Source of the DNA: CAINVV01 sp963663675
Lineage (GTDB): Bacteria; Bacteroidota; Bacteroidia; Bacteroidales; Prolixibacteraceae
Assembly (NCBI GenBank): GCA_963663675.1
Contig: OY760498.1
Span: forward strand, 2,790,001 to 2,854,000
Reading direction: 5' to 3'
Length of the DNA stretch: 64,000 nt
The notes beneath the pieces are model-generated. The model did no database searches. It saw nothing but the letters and a program-made list of their open reading frames with translations, and had not been told where the DNA came from. Shown in pieces: positions 34,357 to 43,359 of the stretch. The translations under genes were made by a program, and so were the position numbers. The number at the start of each line of letters is the position of its first letter. The first letter of the stretch is position 1.

Positions 34357-35292
34357 TCATTCATTGTACTTTAAAAGATTAATTATGAAGTCAATCTTTG
34401 CCTCCATTGGTAATCCTCCATCTAACCAGTGAATTTGGAAACCCTCCCTTTCCATCTTCCTGAACCAGGTCATCTGTCTTTTTGCAAACTGGTGTATAGC
34501 GATATTTAATCGTTCGAACATTTCTTCTTTCGACAATTCGCCTGTCAGATACAGGGTAATAAACTTATATTCCAATCCGTACCACATGAGGTCATCAGGG
34601 CATAATCCACTATCAAGCAGCCACTTAACTTCATCAATCATCCCTTCATCCATGCGTTGTCTCAGCCGCGCAGTAATACGTTCACGACGAGAATTCCTGT
34701 CAAACTGAACTCCTACTATCAAGGAATTGATTTTCGGAAATTGGTAATCGGAATCAGGATATCTGATCAGGTATTCTTCGATTTCAATGGCCCTGATGGC
34801 CCGGTTCCTGGTTTCGGTGTCACTGCTGTTATGCAGCTTCTTATAACTTTTCAGGATAGCGGCAAGCTCCTCCAGCGAAAATTTTGACAATTCCATGCGC
34901 CTGATTGGATCGGGGGGCACATGGGTTAGTTTGTAACCTTTGAGTACAGCCTCCAGGTACATGCCACTACCGCCGCAAAAAACCGGAAACCGTCGCCTGT
35001 CAATAATATCCTTGTATGCTGTTATAAACTTTTGCTGGAATCCGAAAACATTGAACTGAGTACCAGCTTCTGCAATATCAACCAGGTGACAAGGAACGTG
35101 ATGTCCATCCACTACATAATCATCCAGATCTTTACCCGTACCCAAATCCATGCCCCGGTAAATCTGCCGTGAATCTGCTGAGAGAACTTCACCGTTCAGA
35201 CGACTCGCAGCAATGGCCGCCAGCCGGGTTTTCCCTGTCGCTGTCGGACCCAGAATCGTAAGCATATCATATATCATATTTGTTTTCAACAT
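34357..35292 (-). CDS. miaA: tRNA dimethylallyltransferase
   Basis: A 311-residue enzyme adding a dimethylallyl group to A37 of UNN-decoding tRNAs. It shows the P-loop GPTATGKTRLA, the DSRQIYRGMDLGTGK motif, FCGGSGMYLEAVLKG and the C-terminal FAKRQMTWFRK. ATG 35292 gives eleven residues before the P-loop strand; an internal ATG a few codons later is possible. The 225 nt between it and map hold no gene. Confidence 0.95.
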   Translation of the reverse strand: MLKTNMIYDMLTILGPTATGKTRLAAIAASRLNGEVLSADSRQIYRGMDLGTGKDLDDYVVDGHHVPCHLVDIAEAGTQFNVFGFQQKFITAYKDIIDRRRFPVFCGGSGMYLEAVLKGYKLTHVPPDPIRRMELSKFSLEELAAILKSYKKLHNSSDTETRNRAIRAIEIEEYLIRYPDSDYQFPKINSLIVGVQFDRNSRRERITARLRQRMDEGMIDEVKWLLDSGLCPDDLMWYGLEYKFITLYLTGELSKEEMFERLNIAIHQFAKRQMTWFRKMEREGFQIHWLDGGLPMEAKIDFIINLLKYNE

Positions 35293-35341
35293 TAATCCTT
35301 TCTAACTCCCCTTTTACTATTTTTGCAGTTCAATTTATCAG

Positions 35342-35803
35342 ATGAAGACAGAATTTCAGCAAAGTATCAATATCAGGAACAAAAGGGCAAGTTTCGACTA
35401 CGAATTTATTGAAAAATTCATTGCGGGGGTTGTTTTGCTTGGTACAGAGATAAAATCTATTCGCTTGGGCAAAGTAAGCATGAACGATGCCTACTGCCAT
35501 TTTGTTGACGGAGAAATGCTGATCAAAAATTTGTCAATCTCGGCATACGATTTCGGAACCTGCAACAACCATGAAGTATTGAGGGAACGAAAATTGCTTC
35601 TGAACAGGAAAGAGCTGAGGAAAATGGAGCGGAAAGTAAAAGAGAACGGACTGACGATAATTCCCATCAGGCTATTCCTTAACGACAAGGGATTGGTTAA
35701 AATAGAAATTGCCCTTTCCAAAGGGAAACATTCTTATGACAAAAGGCAATCACTCAAAGAAAAGGATTCCAGGAGGGAGATGGATCGTCATGAAAAATAT
35801 TAA
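35342..35803 (+). CDS. smpB: SsrA-binding protein SmpB
   Basis: A 153-residue RNA-binding beta-barrel protein needed for trans-translation with tmRNA. Motifs include NKRASFDYEFIEKFIAGVVLLGTEIKSIRLGKVSMNDAYC and the C-terminal KGKHSYDKRQSLKEKDSRREMDRHEKY tail that enters the decoding centre. It is divergent from miaA and converges on the next gene with a 4-nt overlap. Confidence 0.96.
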   Translation: MKTEFQQSINIRNKRASFDYEFIEKFIAGVVLLGTEIKSIRLGKVSMNDAYCHFVDGEMLIKNLSISAYDFGTCNNHEVLRERKLLLNRKELRKMERKVKENGLTIIPIRLFLNDKGLVKIEIALSKGKHSYDKRQSLKEKDSRREMDRHEKY

Positions 35804-36429
35804 AGATACTGTCTGATCTCCTCAAACTTTATCATCTTAACTCCAAGCTTTTCCCAATTTTCAAAAGGAAGAGGCAAATTGGGCAATTCCCTGATGGCAT
35901 CCTCAAAGACATAAACCGGATAACCATGTTCCACAAGTCCGCAAACAGCCTTGTCTACACATACGTTGGTTGTCACGCCGTATACAAACACTTTGCCTGG
36001 GTTGATAAGTTCAAGAATTCGCACTGTATAGGGATTTCCTTCAAAAACATCAAAAGCATCCTTGCGGATAATAATATTCCTGATCTGATCAGCATTGGCA
36101 AGTTGCGGCAGAATAGCCAGCTGGGTCATCCAATCGATGATTGCAGGAATGGCAGGCCTGGTCTCACTGATAAACTCAGCTCCGCTTGTACCGGCCATGC
36201 AATGTTCCGGGAATGAGGTAATATAGTCGGGATTGGCAGACAACTCGTTTGAATTAATCAAATGAAAATCGCAAGTATTGATTACACGGATCTTATTTTC
36301 TTCGGCATAATCAGTGATCTTTTTGAAAATAGGCTTTAACTTTTCGGCTCCGCTCACATACAACTTTCCGAACGGTTCGATAAAATCTATTTGTGTATCA
36401 ACATTCCAGAAAAGAATAGACTTCTTCAT
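35800..36429 (-). CDS. cysteine hydrolase (nicotinamidase/isochorismatase-like)
   Basis: A 209-residue protein of the isochorismatase-like fold. The catalytic Asp lies in LFWNVDTQIDFI near residue 10, a Lys is in the middle region, and the nucleophile Cys is in VFVYGVTTNVCVDKAVCGL near residue 155. Two histidines in TCDFHL and EHCMAG could bind metal as in nicotinamidases. Substrate is uncertain: a nicotinamidase (PncA) role would match pncB at the other end of the window, but this is not shown. The DsbD-like gene lies 54 nt upstream on the same strand. Confidence 0.75.
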   Translation of the reverse strand: MKKSILFWNVDTQIDFIEPFGKLYVSGAEKLKPIFKKITDYAEENKIRVINTCDFHLINSNELSANPDYITSFPEHCMAGTSGAEFISETRPAIPAIIDWMTQLAILPQLANADQIRNIIIRKDAFDVFEGNPYTVRILELINPGKVFVYGVTTNVCVDKAVCGLVEHGYPVYVFEDAIRELPNLPLPFENWEKLGVKMIKFEEIRQYL

Positions 36430-36461
36430 CTGTCAATATTTAATTTTAAATCTCAAAAAAG

Positions 36462-36481
36462 CCGCTCCCGTTATTCGGGAA
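36462..36481 (-). terminator. weak hairpin after dsbD
   Basis: On the minus strand TCCCG/CGGGA with a 5-nt loop is followed by GCGGC and six Ts. The stem is short, so this is a weak candidate. Confidence 0.35.
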
Positions 36482-36482
36482 A

Positions 36483-38504
36483 TCATTTCTTCTCCTTAAA
36501 TGCAGCTAAACCACGATCGAGAAAATCTACGAAATGATCGGGATTCAAGTCTCTTGCGGTAGGAGTTACAAGAATTTTCTGTTCAAGATCCATGATCACA
36601 TAATATGGCTGCGCATTCACTCCAAATCTTGAAATTTGAAAATCAGCATATTTTTTGCCAATTGTTTTCTTTACTTTATGGTCATAGGAAGAAGTTATCC
36701 AGTCACTTTCAGGCATGGTAGTCTTGTCATCCACATACAGTGCGATGATGACGAAATCCCGTTTTAATCTTTCCAGGACACGGGCATCTGACCAGACATT
36801 GGCCTCCATTTCACGGCAGTTTACGCAACCGTGCCCAGTGAAATCAATGAAGATCGGCTTATTTTGCGCTTTGGCACATGCCAGTCCCTGCTCAAAATCA
36901 AAATAACCCTCCAATCCGTGTGGCAGTTCCAGAAATTCGCTGTACTTAGGCTTTTCGCAAAGCTTACTCCCGGGCAGATCCAGAGCATTCTGGTTATTAC
37001 CATAGGCACCGACGAGCTTCACTTCTTCGCGAATAATCTTGTGAAAATCAAAATCATGGGTGGTCATAGGCGGCAGATAGCCAGAAATAGCCTTCAATGG
37101 AGCCCCGAACATACCTGGAATCAGGTAAACGACAAAAGAGAAAGTTATAATCGACAGCATCAGACGGCCAGTTGTAACATGTTTGACATCACTGTCATGA
37201 GCGAACTTGATTTTCCCAAGCAGGTAGATTCCCATCAGGGTAAAGATAACAATCCAAAAAGCCAGGTATACCTCCCTGTCCAAAATTCTCCAGTGGTAGG
37301 TCTGATCTGCTATGCTCAGGAATTTCAAACCCAGCGCAAGCTCAATAAAACCAAGTACAACCTTCACGGAATTAAGCCATCCACCTGATTTGGGAAGATT
37401 GCTAAGCCATTGAGGGAACATTGCAAATAGGGTAAATGGCAGGGCAAATGCAAGAGAAAAGCCAAACATTCCGACAATCGGCTTGAGAATCATCCCGCCT
37501 GCAGATTCAACCAGGATAGCTCCCACAATCGGGCCGGTACAACTAAAAGAAACCAGTACCAGGGTCAAAGCCATGAAAAAAGCTCCTGCAGCACCGCCTT
37601 TGCTGACTTTATCATCGCTCTTATTGACCCAGCTGGAAGGCAGAATTATTTCAAATGCTCCGAAAAAAGAGAAGGCAAACACTACGAATATGATGAAAAA
37701 CAAAACATTAGGCAACCAATGTGTACTTAGCCAGTTGGCAAAATCTGCTCCAAGGGTAATAGCCACAATTGTACCTATGAGGGTATAAATCAAAATGATA
37801 GAGCCTCCATAAACCAGGGCCTGAAACCTGGCCTCCCACCTGGTTTTGTTACTGTTCATGAAAAATGACACGGTCATTGGTATCATTGGAAATACACAGG
37901 GCGTCAGTATTGCGGCAAGACCGGCAATAAAGCTGAAGAACAAAAACCATATAAGCGAATGGTGTACTTGTCCGGTGACTGCAACAGGTGCCACTTCTGC
38001 TTTATTGACAGGAACAGCTGAAGCCGCCGCAGATTCATTGACCGGAAACGAAAAATCAGCTTCATCCATTGTGCATGTTTCGTCATTGCAACTCTGGTAT
38101 TCAATTGAGCCTTTAATTGTAAATGGCTGATTGCCAATTACCTTTATTTTTCGTGTAAAATGAGCCTCATTGGCATAATAGGTTAACTCAAGCTTGAATA
38201 TCTTATCAAACTGACTGATTGGTTTGCTAAGAGAAGTAAGTTCGCCTGAAAAGCGATAATTAAGACTATCAGGCGTGAAATTAACCGAGGTGCTCACAGG
38301 ACCTCCGTCTGGCAGATTAGTACCATAAAGGTGCCAGCCCTGTTCAATGACAGCATGGAAGCTCAATTCAATTTCATCGTTGGATATTTTCTTCTGGTCG
38401 AAGGACCATTTGACAGGCGAAATAACCTGGGCAGTGGAATTCAGATGGATAAGAAATAATCCAATGAACAGGAGGAAACCTGCTTTAATGCTATTTATTC
38501 TCAT
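36483..38504 (-). CDS. dsbD: thiol:disulfide interchange protein DsbD
   Basis: A 673-residue inner-membrane protein that passes electrons from cytoplasmic thioredoxin to the periplasm. It has a signal peptide (1-25), a DsbD-alpha-like N-terminal domain (about 30-150), eight membrane helices (about 190-470, with the cysteines of ILTPCVFPMIPMT and SFSCTGPIVGA as the membrane redox pair) and a C-terminal thioredoxin-like domain with CVNC in DFTGHGCVNCREME near residue 555. It could reduce periplasmic TlpA-like proteins such as the two thioredoxin-like proteins in the island. Confidence 0.92.
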   Translation of the reverse strand: MRINSIKAGFLLFIGLFLIHLNSTAQVISPVKWSFDQKKISNDEIELSFHAVIEQGWHLYGTNLPDGGPVSTSVNFTPDSLNYRFSGELTSLSKPISQFDKIFKLELTYYANEAHFTRKIKVIGNQPFTIKGSIEYQSCNDETCTMDEADFSFPVNESAAASAVPVNKAEVAPVAVTGQVHHSLIWFLFFSFIAGLAAILTPCVFPMIPMTVSFFMNSNKTRWEARFQALVYGGSIILIYTLIGTIVAITLGADFANWLSTHWLPNVLFFIIFVVFAFSFFGAFEIILPSSWVNKSDDKVSKGGAAGAFFMALTLVLVSFSCTGPIVGAILVESAGGMILKPIVGMFGFSLAFALPFTLFAMFPQWLSNLPKSGGWLNSVKVVLGFIELALGLKFLSIADQTYHWRILDREVYLAFWIVIFTLMGIYLLGKIKFAHDSDVKHVTTGRLMLSIITFSFVVYLIPGMFGAPLKAISGYLPPMTTHDFDFHKIIREEVKLVGAYGNNQNALDLPGSKLCEKPKYSEFLELPHGLEGYFDFEQGLACAKAQNKPIFIDFTGHGCVNCREMEANVWSDARVLERLKRDFVIIALYVDDKTTMPESDWITSSYDHKVKKTIGKKYADFQISRFGVNAQPYYVIMDLEQKILVTPTARDLNPDHFVDFLDRGLAAFKEKK

Positions 38505-38638
38505 TCAGAGTTATTTTTTCTTTCGGCGTTTGATTATGTAATGTTATTATTGATCAAACAACCGGCAATTAAAAAAACAATAATATTCAGTATTCGAGCC
38601 ATTGTCAAAACTCAGGCATTAACCATTCAAAATTACAA

Positions 38639-38671
38639 AAAAACCCGCTCAATAAATTGGCGGGTTTTTAA
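38639..38671. terminator. terminator after rng
   Basis: AAAACCCGC and GCGGGTTTT pair around an 11-nt loop, with T tracts on both strands. It lies 6 nt beyond the rng stop codon on the minus strand. Confidence 0.8.
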
Positions 38672-38676
38672 CTTTT

Positions 38677-40227
38677 CTAAATGACAATTTCATTTTGATT
38701 CTCATCGTAGAATTTGGATCCAAGAAAACTCATTGAATTCATTTCCACGATCTTAATCTTCTTGCGATATTTCCATCGCCATTTGAATACTTTGGAAAAA
38801 ATAAAACCTCTCGTCAGGAATGCTCCCACAAATGGGTGAAGCTCAATCGTAAGGCTCTTTTTCTGCAGTTCTTCAAAACTATAGCGTACCCTTTGTTCGA
38901 TTTCCTCAATGAAAAGCAAAGTAGGTGTCACCTTACCTGTTCCTTTGCAAACGGGGCAGTTTTCCTCCGTTTCGATGGCCATCTCTTGCCTTACACGTTG
39001 CCGTGTAATTTGCATCAAACAAAACTTACTCAGCGGGAGTATATTGTGTTTGGTTCTGTCGGAAGACATAACTTCCTTCATTTTCTCGAAAACTTTCTGG
39101 CGGTTCTCATTACCATGCATATCGATAAAATCGATCACGATAATTCCACCCATATCCCGAAGCCTCAATTGACGAGCAATTTCTTCAGCGGCTGCCAGAT
39201 TCACTTCCAGTGCGTTGGTCTCCTGGTCTCCTGTTTTAGAACGGTTTCCGCTGTTGACGTCAATGACGTGAAAAGCTTCTGTATGCTCAATTATCAGATA
39301 TGCTCCGCTTTTAAAGGAGACCGTTTTACCAAAAGATGCTTTAATTTGTTTATCGATTCCAAAATATTCGAAAATTGGCATTTTACCATTGTAATACCTG
39401 ACAATCTTTTTCTTTTCAGAATCAATAGTTCCCACATACTCTTTTGCATCGGCGGCTGCATCTTCATCATTGATGTAGATGTTGGAGAAATCCTGACTGT
39501 AGACGTCTCTTATCAAAGAGATTGTCCTGTCTGTTTCTCCAAGAACCAGTGAAGGGACGACTTGCTTTTCCAGCTTATTGAGTGCATTTTCATATTTTGC
39601 AATCAGTCGTCTAAGCTCCTGGTCCAGTTCAGCCACCATTTTCCCTTCAGCCGCAGTCCGAACAATCACCCCGTAATTTTTCGGGCATATGCTCTGGATT
39701 AATTTTTTCAGACGGGTCTTTTCTTCCGTCGTTTCAATTTTCTGTGATACAGATATTTTGTCACTGAACGGTACTAATACCATATTTCTTCCTGCCACTG
39801 AAATCTCCGAGGTTAGTCGTGGTCCTTTGGTAGAAATAGGTTCTTTGGCTATCTGTACAAGAATAGTTTGACCGGCTTTCAATACCTCAGAAATCTTGCC
39901 GTCTTTATTGATATCAGGTTCCGGAGTAATTTTCGGGAACGGCGTCAACTTAATCTTCTTAGCGGCGGCTAATTTGAGGAACTTGTTAAGAGTCTGGAAC
40001 TGTGGTCCTAAATCCAAATAATGTAAGAACGCATCTTTCTCGTAACCAACATCAACAAAGGCAGCATTCAGACCCGGCATGATCTTCTTTACCTTTGCAA
40101 GGTAAATATCTCCAACCGCAAATTTAACGTCGTTGCTTTCCCTGTTGAGTTCTACAAGTTTTTTGTTTTCGAGTAAAGCAATTTCGACATGAGAGGACGA
40201 TACATCAATAACCAGCTCATTGCTCAT
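38677..40227 (-). CDS. rng: ribonuclease G/E family endoribonuclease
   Basis: A 516-residue RNase E/G family protein for rRNA and mRNA processing. It contains the S1 RNA-binding domain (about 35-130; VGDIYLAKVKKIMPGLNAAFVDVGYEKDAFLH), an RNase-H-like and 5'-sensor region, the catalytic aspartates in DVNSGNR and GGIIVIDFIDM near residue 350, and the Zn-link CPVCKGTGK near 418. No long C-terminal scaffold follows, so it is closer to RNase G. It lies downstream of the small basic protein and HU genes. Confidence 0.95.
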   Translation of the reverse strand: MSNELVIDVSSSHVEIALLENKKLVELNRESNDVKFAVGDIYLAKVKKIMPGLNAAFVDVGYEKDAFLHYLDLGPQFQTLNKFLKLAAAKKIKLTPFPKITPEPDINKDGKISEVLKAGQTILVQIAKEPISTKGPRLTSEISVAGRNMVLVPFSDKISVSQKIETTEEKTRLKKLIQSICPKNYGVIVRTAAEGKMVAELDQELRRLIAKYENALNKLEKQVVPSLVLGETDRTISLIRDVYSQDFSNIYINDEDAAADAKEYVGTIDSEKKKIVRYYNGKMPIFEYFGIDKQIKASFGKTVSFKSGAYLIIEHTEAFHVIDVNSGNRSKTGDQETNALEVNLAAAEEIARQLRLRDMGGIIVIDFIDMHGNENRQKVFEKMKEVMSSDRTKHNILPLSKFCLMQITRQRVRQEMAIETEENCPVCKGTGKVTPTLLFIEEIEQRVRYSFEELQKKSLTIELHPFVGAFLTRGFIFSKVFKWRWKYRKKIKIVEMNSMSFLGSKFYDENQNEIVI

Positions 40228-40270
40228 ACTCTTTACTCAATTTATGTTAATTAAAACTATTAGATACAAC

Positions 40271-40300
40271 AAACCTAAAGCACAAAAGTGCTTTAGGTTT
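40271..40300. terminator. hairpin between rng and the small basic gene
   Basis: A 13-bp perfect stem (40271-40283 with 40288-40300; AAACCTAAAGCAC) has a 4-nt loop. It lies just 3' of the small basic ORF on the minus strand and could end the HU/small-protein transcript. The stronger T tract is on the plus strand. Confidence 0.65.
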
Positions 40301-40330
40301 TGTATTTTTTATGGAGGCGTTACAAAAAGC

Positions 40331-40423
40331 CTATTTTTTCTTTTTGTGACGGTTCTTCCGTAAACGCTTTTTGCGTTTATGGGTAGCCATTTTATGTCTT
40401 TTTCTCTTCTTACCGCTTGGCAT
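40331..40423 (-). CDS. 30-residue Lys/Arg-rich protein
   Basis: A short ORF (ATG at 40421-40423, TAG at 40331-40333). It begins MPSGKKRKRHKMATHKRKK and ends NRHKKKK, about 60% basic. Its size and composition match tiny ribosomal proteins, and I recall similar short basic ORFs next to rng and HU in Bacteroidota; that recollection is not verified here. A role as a small ribosomal protein or RNA-binding peptide is inferred. It lies 25 nt downstream of the HU gene on the same strand. Confidence 0.65.
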   Translation of the reverse strand: MPSGKKRKRHKMATHKRKKRLRKNRHKKKK

Positions 40424-40448
40424 ATCTTTTAAATTTAAGAATAATAAA

Positions 40449-40733
40449 TTACTTCACGTTGTTTTTAACGCGACCTACGAAGGTTTTAGCAGGCTTGAAA
40501 GAAGGGATGTTGTGTTCCGGGATAATAATAGTGGTGTTACGTGAAATGTTGCGTGCTGTTTTTTCTGCACGTTTTTTAACGATAAAACTTCCGAAACCAC
40601 GGAGATATACATTGTTACCATCAGCTAAGGAACCTGAAACGGTGTCCATAAATGCTTCTACTGCTTTTTGAACAGTAAGCTTCTCAATACCAGTGCTCTT
40701 GGAAATTTCGTTTACGATATCTGCTTTAGTCAT
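40449..40733 (-). CDS. HU/IHF-family DNA-binding protein
   Basis: A 94-residue histone-like protein. The dimer-forming N-terminal helices (TKADIVNEISKSTGIEKLTVQKAVEAFMDTV), the LRGFGSFIVKKRAEKTARN segment and the DNA-intercalating arm with IPEHNIPSFKPAKTF are all present. It compacts or bends DNA in the nucleoid. The gene heads a likely operon with the small basic ORF. Confidence 0.95.
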   Translation of the reverse strand: MTKADIVNEISKSTGIEKLTVQKAVEAFMDTVSGSLADGNNVYLRGFGSFIVKKRAEKTARNISRNTTIIIPEHNIPSFKPAKTFVGRVKNNVK

Positions 40734-40898
40734 TTTTATTAAATTTTAATGATTTGACTTTATTTTTTATTAACTCTATATTTGATTTCCTTTATCTTCT
40801 GATTTGGTGCACAAATATATAGCTTTTGAATTAACTAATATCATATTAGCCAATAATTTTTGTGCTTTTTTTAATTTTTATCTCTAAACATCGAAATA

Positions 40899-41948
40899 TT
40901 GGAAGAATATCGTAAAGCATTGACAGTTTGGTACAACCATAATAAACGTGATCTCCCATGGCGGAACAGTAAGGATCCATACAAAATCTGGGTCTCTGAG
41001 ATCATCCTTCAGCAAACGCGTGTACAGCAAGGCATGAATTATTACTTTAGTTTTCTGGAAAGGTTCCCTGATATTAGAAGCCTGGCTGAAGCTCCGGAAG
41101 AAGATGTATTGAAAGTATGGCAGGGACTGGGCTACTACTCACGGGCCAGGAATATGCAACATGCTGCCAAAACCATTATAAATGAACACAATGGCAAATT
41201 TCCGAATGATTATCATTCCATCAGGAAACTTAAAGGAGTGGGTGATTATACTGCCGCCGCCATAGCTTCTCTCTCATTTAATCTTCCGTTTGCCGTTGTC
41301 GACGGAAATGTGTACAGGGTCCTTTCCCGCCTTTTTGGCATCTCAACACCCATTGATTCGTCAAAAGGGAAAAAGGAATTTTATGAGCTGGCACAGTCCT
41401 TGCTTGACTTGAAGAACCCGGGAGAATTCAACCAGGCTGTGATGGAGTTTGGGGCTATCCGGTGCTTACCGGCTCATCCAACTTGCAATGATTGTCCGCT
41501 TTCCATCAACTGCAATGCGTATTTGAATAAGTCAGTAGCAGCTTTCCCGGTTAAATCCAAACAGGTCATTCAAAAAGAGAGGTATCTCAACTTTCTGTAT
41601 CTGTACGATAGTGACAACCTGTTTTTTGAAAAAAGAAATGATAAAGATATTTGGCGAAACATGTACCAGTTTCCCCTGATCGAGACCAAACACCCGACCA
41701 CAGCTGAAGAGTTAATCACAGGAACCGGATGGGCGGATATTTTCAGAAATCTTTCACCAACCATTGAATCTGTTTTTCCTGAAAAAATTCATTTGTTAAC
41801 TCATCAGAGACTTCATATAAGATTTATAACTCTCAGCCTCGATGGGCTGGCAGTACCAGATAGGCTTATCAGAGTCAGCAGGGCTGATATCGCAAGATAT
41901 CCGGTGCCGAAACCAGTTGAGACATTTTTAATGGAGATGGGACATTAA
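40899..41948 (+). CDS. mutY: A/G-specific adenine glycosylase
   Basis: A 349-residue base-excision enzyme removing adenine opposite 8-oxoguanine. It has the helix-hairpin-helix LKGVGDYTAAAIAS near residue 110, the catalytic Asp in AVVDGNVYRVLSR, and the 4Fe-4S cluster C-x6-C-x2-C-x5-C (CLPAHPTCNDCPLSINC) near residue 190, followed by the MutT-like C-terminal domain. The start is TTG at 40899, chosen because EEYRKALTVWYNHNKRDLPWR is the usual beginning and no in-frame ATG is near. mutY-ssb-gldD-sfp follow in order. Confidence 0.94.
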   Translation: MEEYRKALTVWYNHNKRDLPWRNSKDPYKIWVSEIILQQTRVQQGMNYYFSFLERFPDIRSLAEAPEEDVLKVWQGLGYYSRARNMQHAAKTIINEHNGKFPNDYHSIRKLKGVGDYTAAAIASLSFNLPFAVVDGNVYRVLSRLFGISTPIDSSKGKKEFYELAQSLLDLKNPGEFNQAVMEFGAIRCLPAHPTCNDCPLSINCNAYLNKSVAAFPVKSKQVIQKERYLNFLYLYDSDNLFFEKRNDKDIWRNMYQFPLIETKHPTTAEELITGTGWADIFRNLSPTIESVFPEKIHLLTHQRLHIRFITLSLDGLAVPDRLIRVSRADIARYPVPKPVETFLMEMGH

Positions 41949-41982
41949 AACAACCGGGCTTAACCCTGTCCATATTTATTTT

Positions 41983-41990
41983 TATCTTTG
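41983..41990 (+). promoter_or_regulatory. -7 promoter box for ssb
   Basis: TATCTTTG fits TAnnTTTG, 61 nt before the ssb ATG. Confidence 0.45.
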
Positions 41991-42051
41991 ATCGATTTTG
42001 AAATGTCGTCGTTTTTCAGTAACTTACAATATACCATAAAATCATACAATT

Positions 42052-42501
42052 ATGTCAGTTAACAAAGTTATTTTAGTTGGGAATGTCGGGAAGGACCCGG
42101 AAATCAGGCATTTGGACAGTAATGTTTCTGTTGCATCATTTTCCCTGGCTACATCTGAGGTTTACAATAACAAGGCCGGTGAAAGAGTTACTCAGACTGA
42201 GTGGCACAACATCGTCTGCTGGCGGAACCTTGCGACCCTTGCAGAGAAATTCATTAAAAAAGGGAGCCAGATTTATGTCGAAGGCCGTATTCGTTCCCGC
42301 ACCTATGATTCGAACGATGGTGTAAAAAGAACAGCATATGAAATTTATGCAGATGAGGTCAGGCTACTCGACCGGAAACCTGGTCAGGCAGGCCCGCCAG
42401 CGGGAAATCCAGCAACTGAAGCAAAAAGTGCTGTCAACGAACCCAATGTATCTCAAGGCTTTACGGAAGAGGGAACAACACCCGATGACCTTCCATTTTA
42501 A
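42052..42501 (+). CDS. ssb: single-stranded DNA-binding protein
   Basis: A 149-residue OB-fold protein. It starts SVNKVILVGNVGKDPEIRHLDS, contains EWHNIVCWRNLATLAEKFIKKGSQIYVEGRIRSRTYD, has a disordered middle with PAGNPA, and ends in the acidic DDLPF tip that recruits partner proteins. Full length. It has its own promoter box within the mutY-ssb gap. Confidence 0.96.
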   Translation: MSVNKVILVGNVGKDPEIRHLDSNVSVASFSLATSEVYNNKAGERVTQTEWHNIVCWRNLATLAEKFIKKGSQIYVEGRIRSRTYDSNDGVKRTAYEIYADEVRLLDRKPGQAGPPAGNPATEAKSAVNEPNVSQGFTEEGTTPDDLPF

Positions 42502-42751
42502 TTACCGATCTGACTGAATTGAAAATAATCTTCAGTAACAGAGACAGAAGCCTTGTCAGGGAAAATTGAATTTCTACCTTTTTCAATCGATTCCTTCGCA
42601 AGGCTTTTGTTATGGATGTTGTTCTTCTTTCCCTGGGACGTCGCCTGCCTAATTCGCTTTGATATCTGTTTGAGATACAGGGAACCTGGAAGATTTTCCT
42701 GAATAAGCAGCAGTTGATATCGAAGATGATTTTGATATAATTGAAAAATCT

Positions 42752-42759
42752 TAACTTTG
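42752..42759 (+). promoter_or_regulatory. -7 promoter-like box before gldD
   Basis: TAACTTTG fits TAnnTTTG but lies only 3 nt before ATG 42763. If real, the transcript would be leaderless or start inside the gene; it may be a chance match. Confidence 0.3.
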
Positions 42760-42762
42760 GGG

Positions 42763-43359
42763 ATGTCAAAAATTTTCCGTGTATCTATTTGTTCATTTTT
42801 TCTCTTTGCCTGCCTGACAACCTCATGCAGAAAAGATTCAACACCAAAACCAAGGGGGTATTACAGAATCTCATTCCCCGACAAATCATACAGGCCGCTT
42901 GACATGCCACTCCCCTACAACTTCCTGATACCGGCTTATTCTACAGTTACTCCCGACCTGCTGAACCCAGGTGAGAAAGAATGGATAACACTTGAGATTC
43001 CCGCAAACAAAGCGCAAATACATATCAGTTACAAAAAAATTGATAACAACCTGGCCAGGCTGATTGAAGAGTCCAGAACCCTTGTTTACAACCATTCCGC
43101 TAAAGCAAGCTCAATTGAGGAGAAAATTTTCATCAATCCTGCAAGCAAAACTTTTGGCACTTTGTACAGGCTGAAAGGGAATGCAGCATCTCCTATGCAA
43201 TTCTATCTTACAGACAGTGTGAAAAATTTTCTTAGAGGAGCCCTGTATATCAAGGAGATACCCAACTATGACAGTCTGCGGCCCGTAATTAATTTTTTGT
43301 CGGCTGATGTTGTCAAAATGATAGAAACCACAAAATGGGAGGGGGCAAATGGCCGTTAA
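42763..43359 (+). CDS. gldD: gliding-motility-type lipoprotein GldD
   Basis: About 198 residues. I chose ATG 42763 over the upstream TTG 42757, which overlaps a promoter-like box. It has a lipoprotein signal with lipobox LTTSC, then PKPRGYYRISFPDKSYRPLDMPLPYNFLIP, typical of GldD, and the C-terminal FYLTDSVKNFLRGALYI segment. In Flavobacterium GldD is needed for gliding and type IX secretion, though GldD also occurs in non-gliding Bacteroidota. The usual neighbour gldE (between ssb and gldD) is absent here. It overlaps the next gene by 11 nt. Confidence 0.85.
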   Translation: MSKIFRVSICSFFLFACLTTSCRKDSTPKPRGYYRISFPDKSYRPLDMPLPYNFLIPAYSTVTPDLLNPGEKEWITLEIPANKAQIHISYKKIDNNLARLIEESRTLVYNHSAKASSIEEKIFINPASKTFGTLYRLKGNAASPMQFYLTDSVKNFLRGALYIKEIPNYDSLRPVINFLSADVVKMIETTKWEGANGR

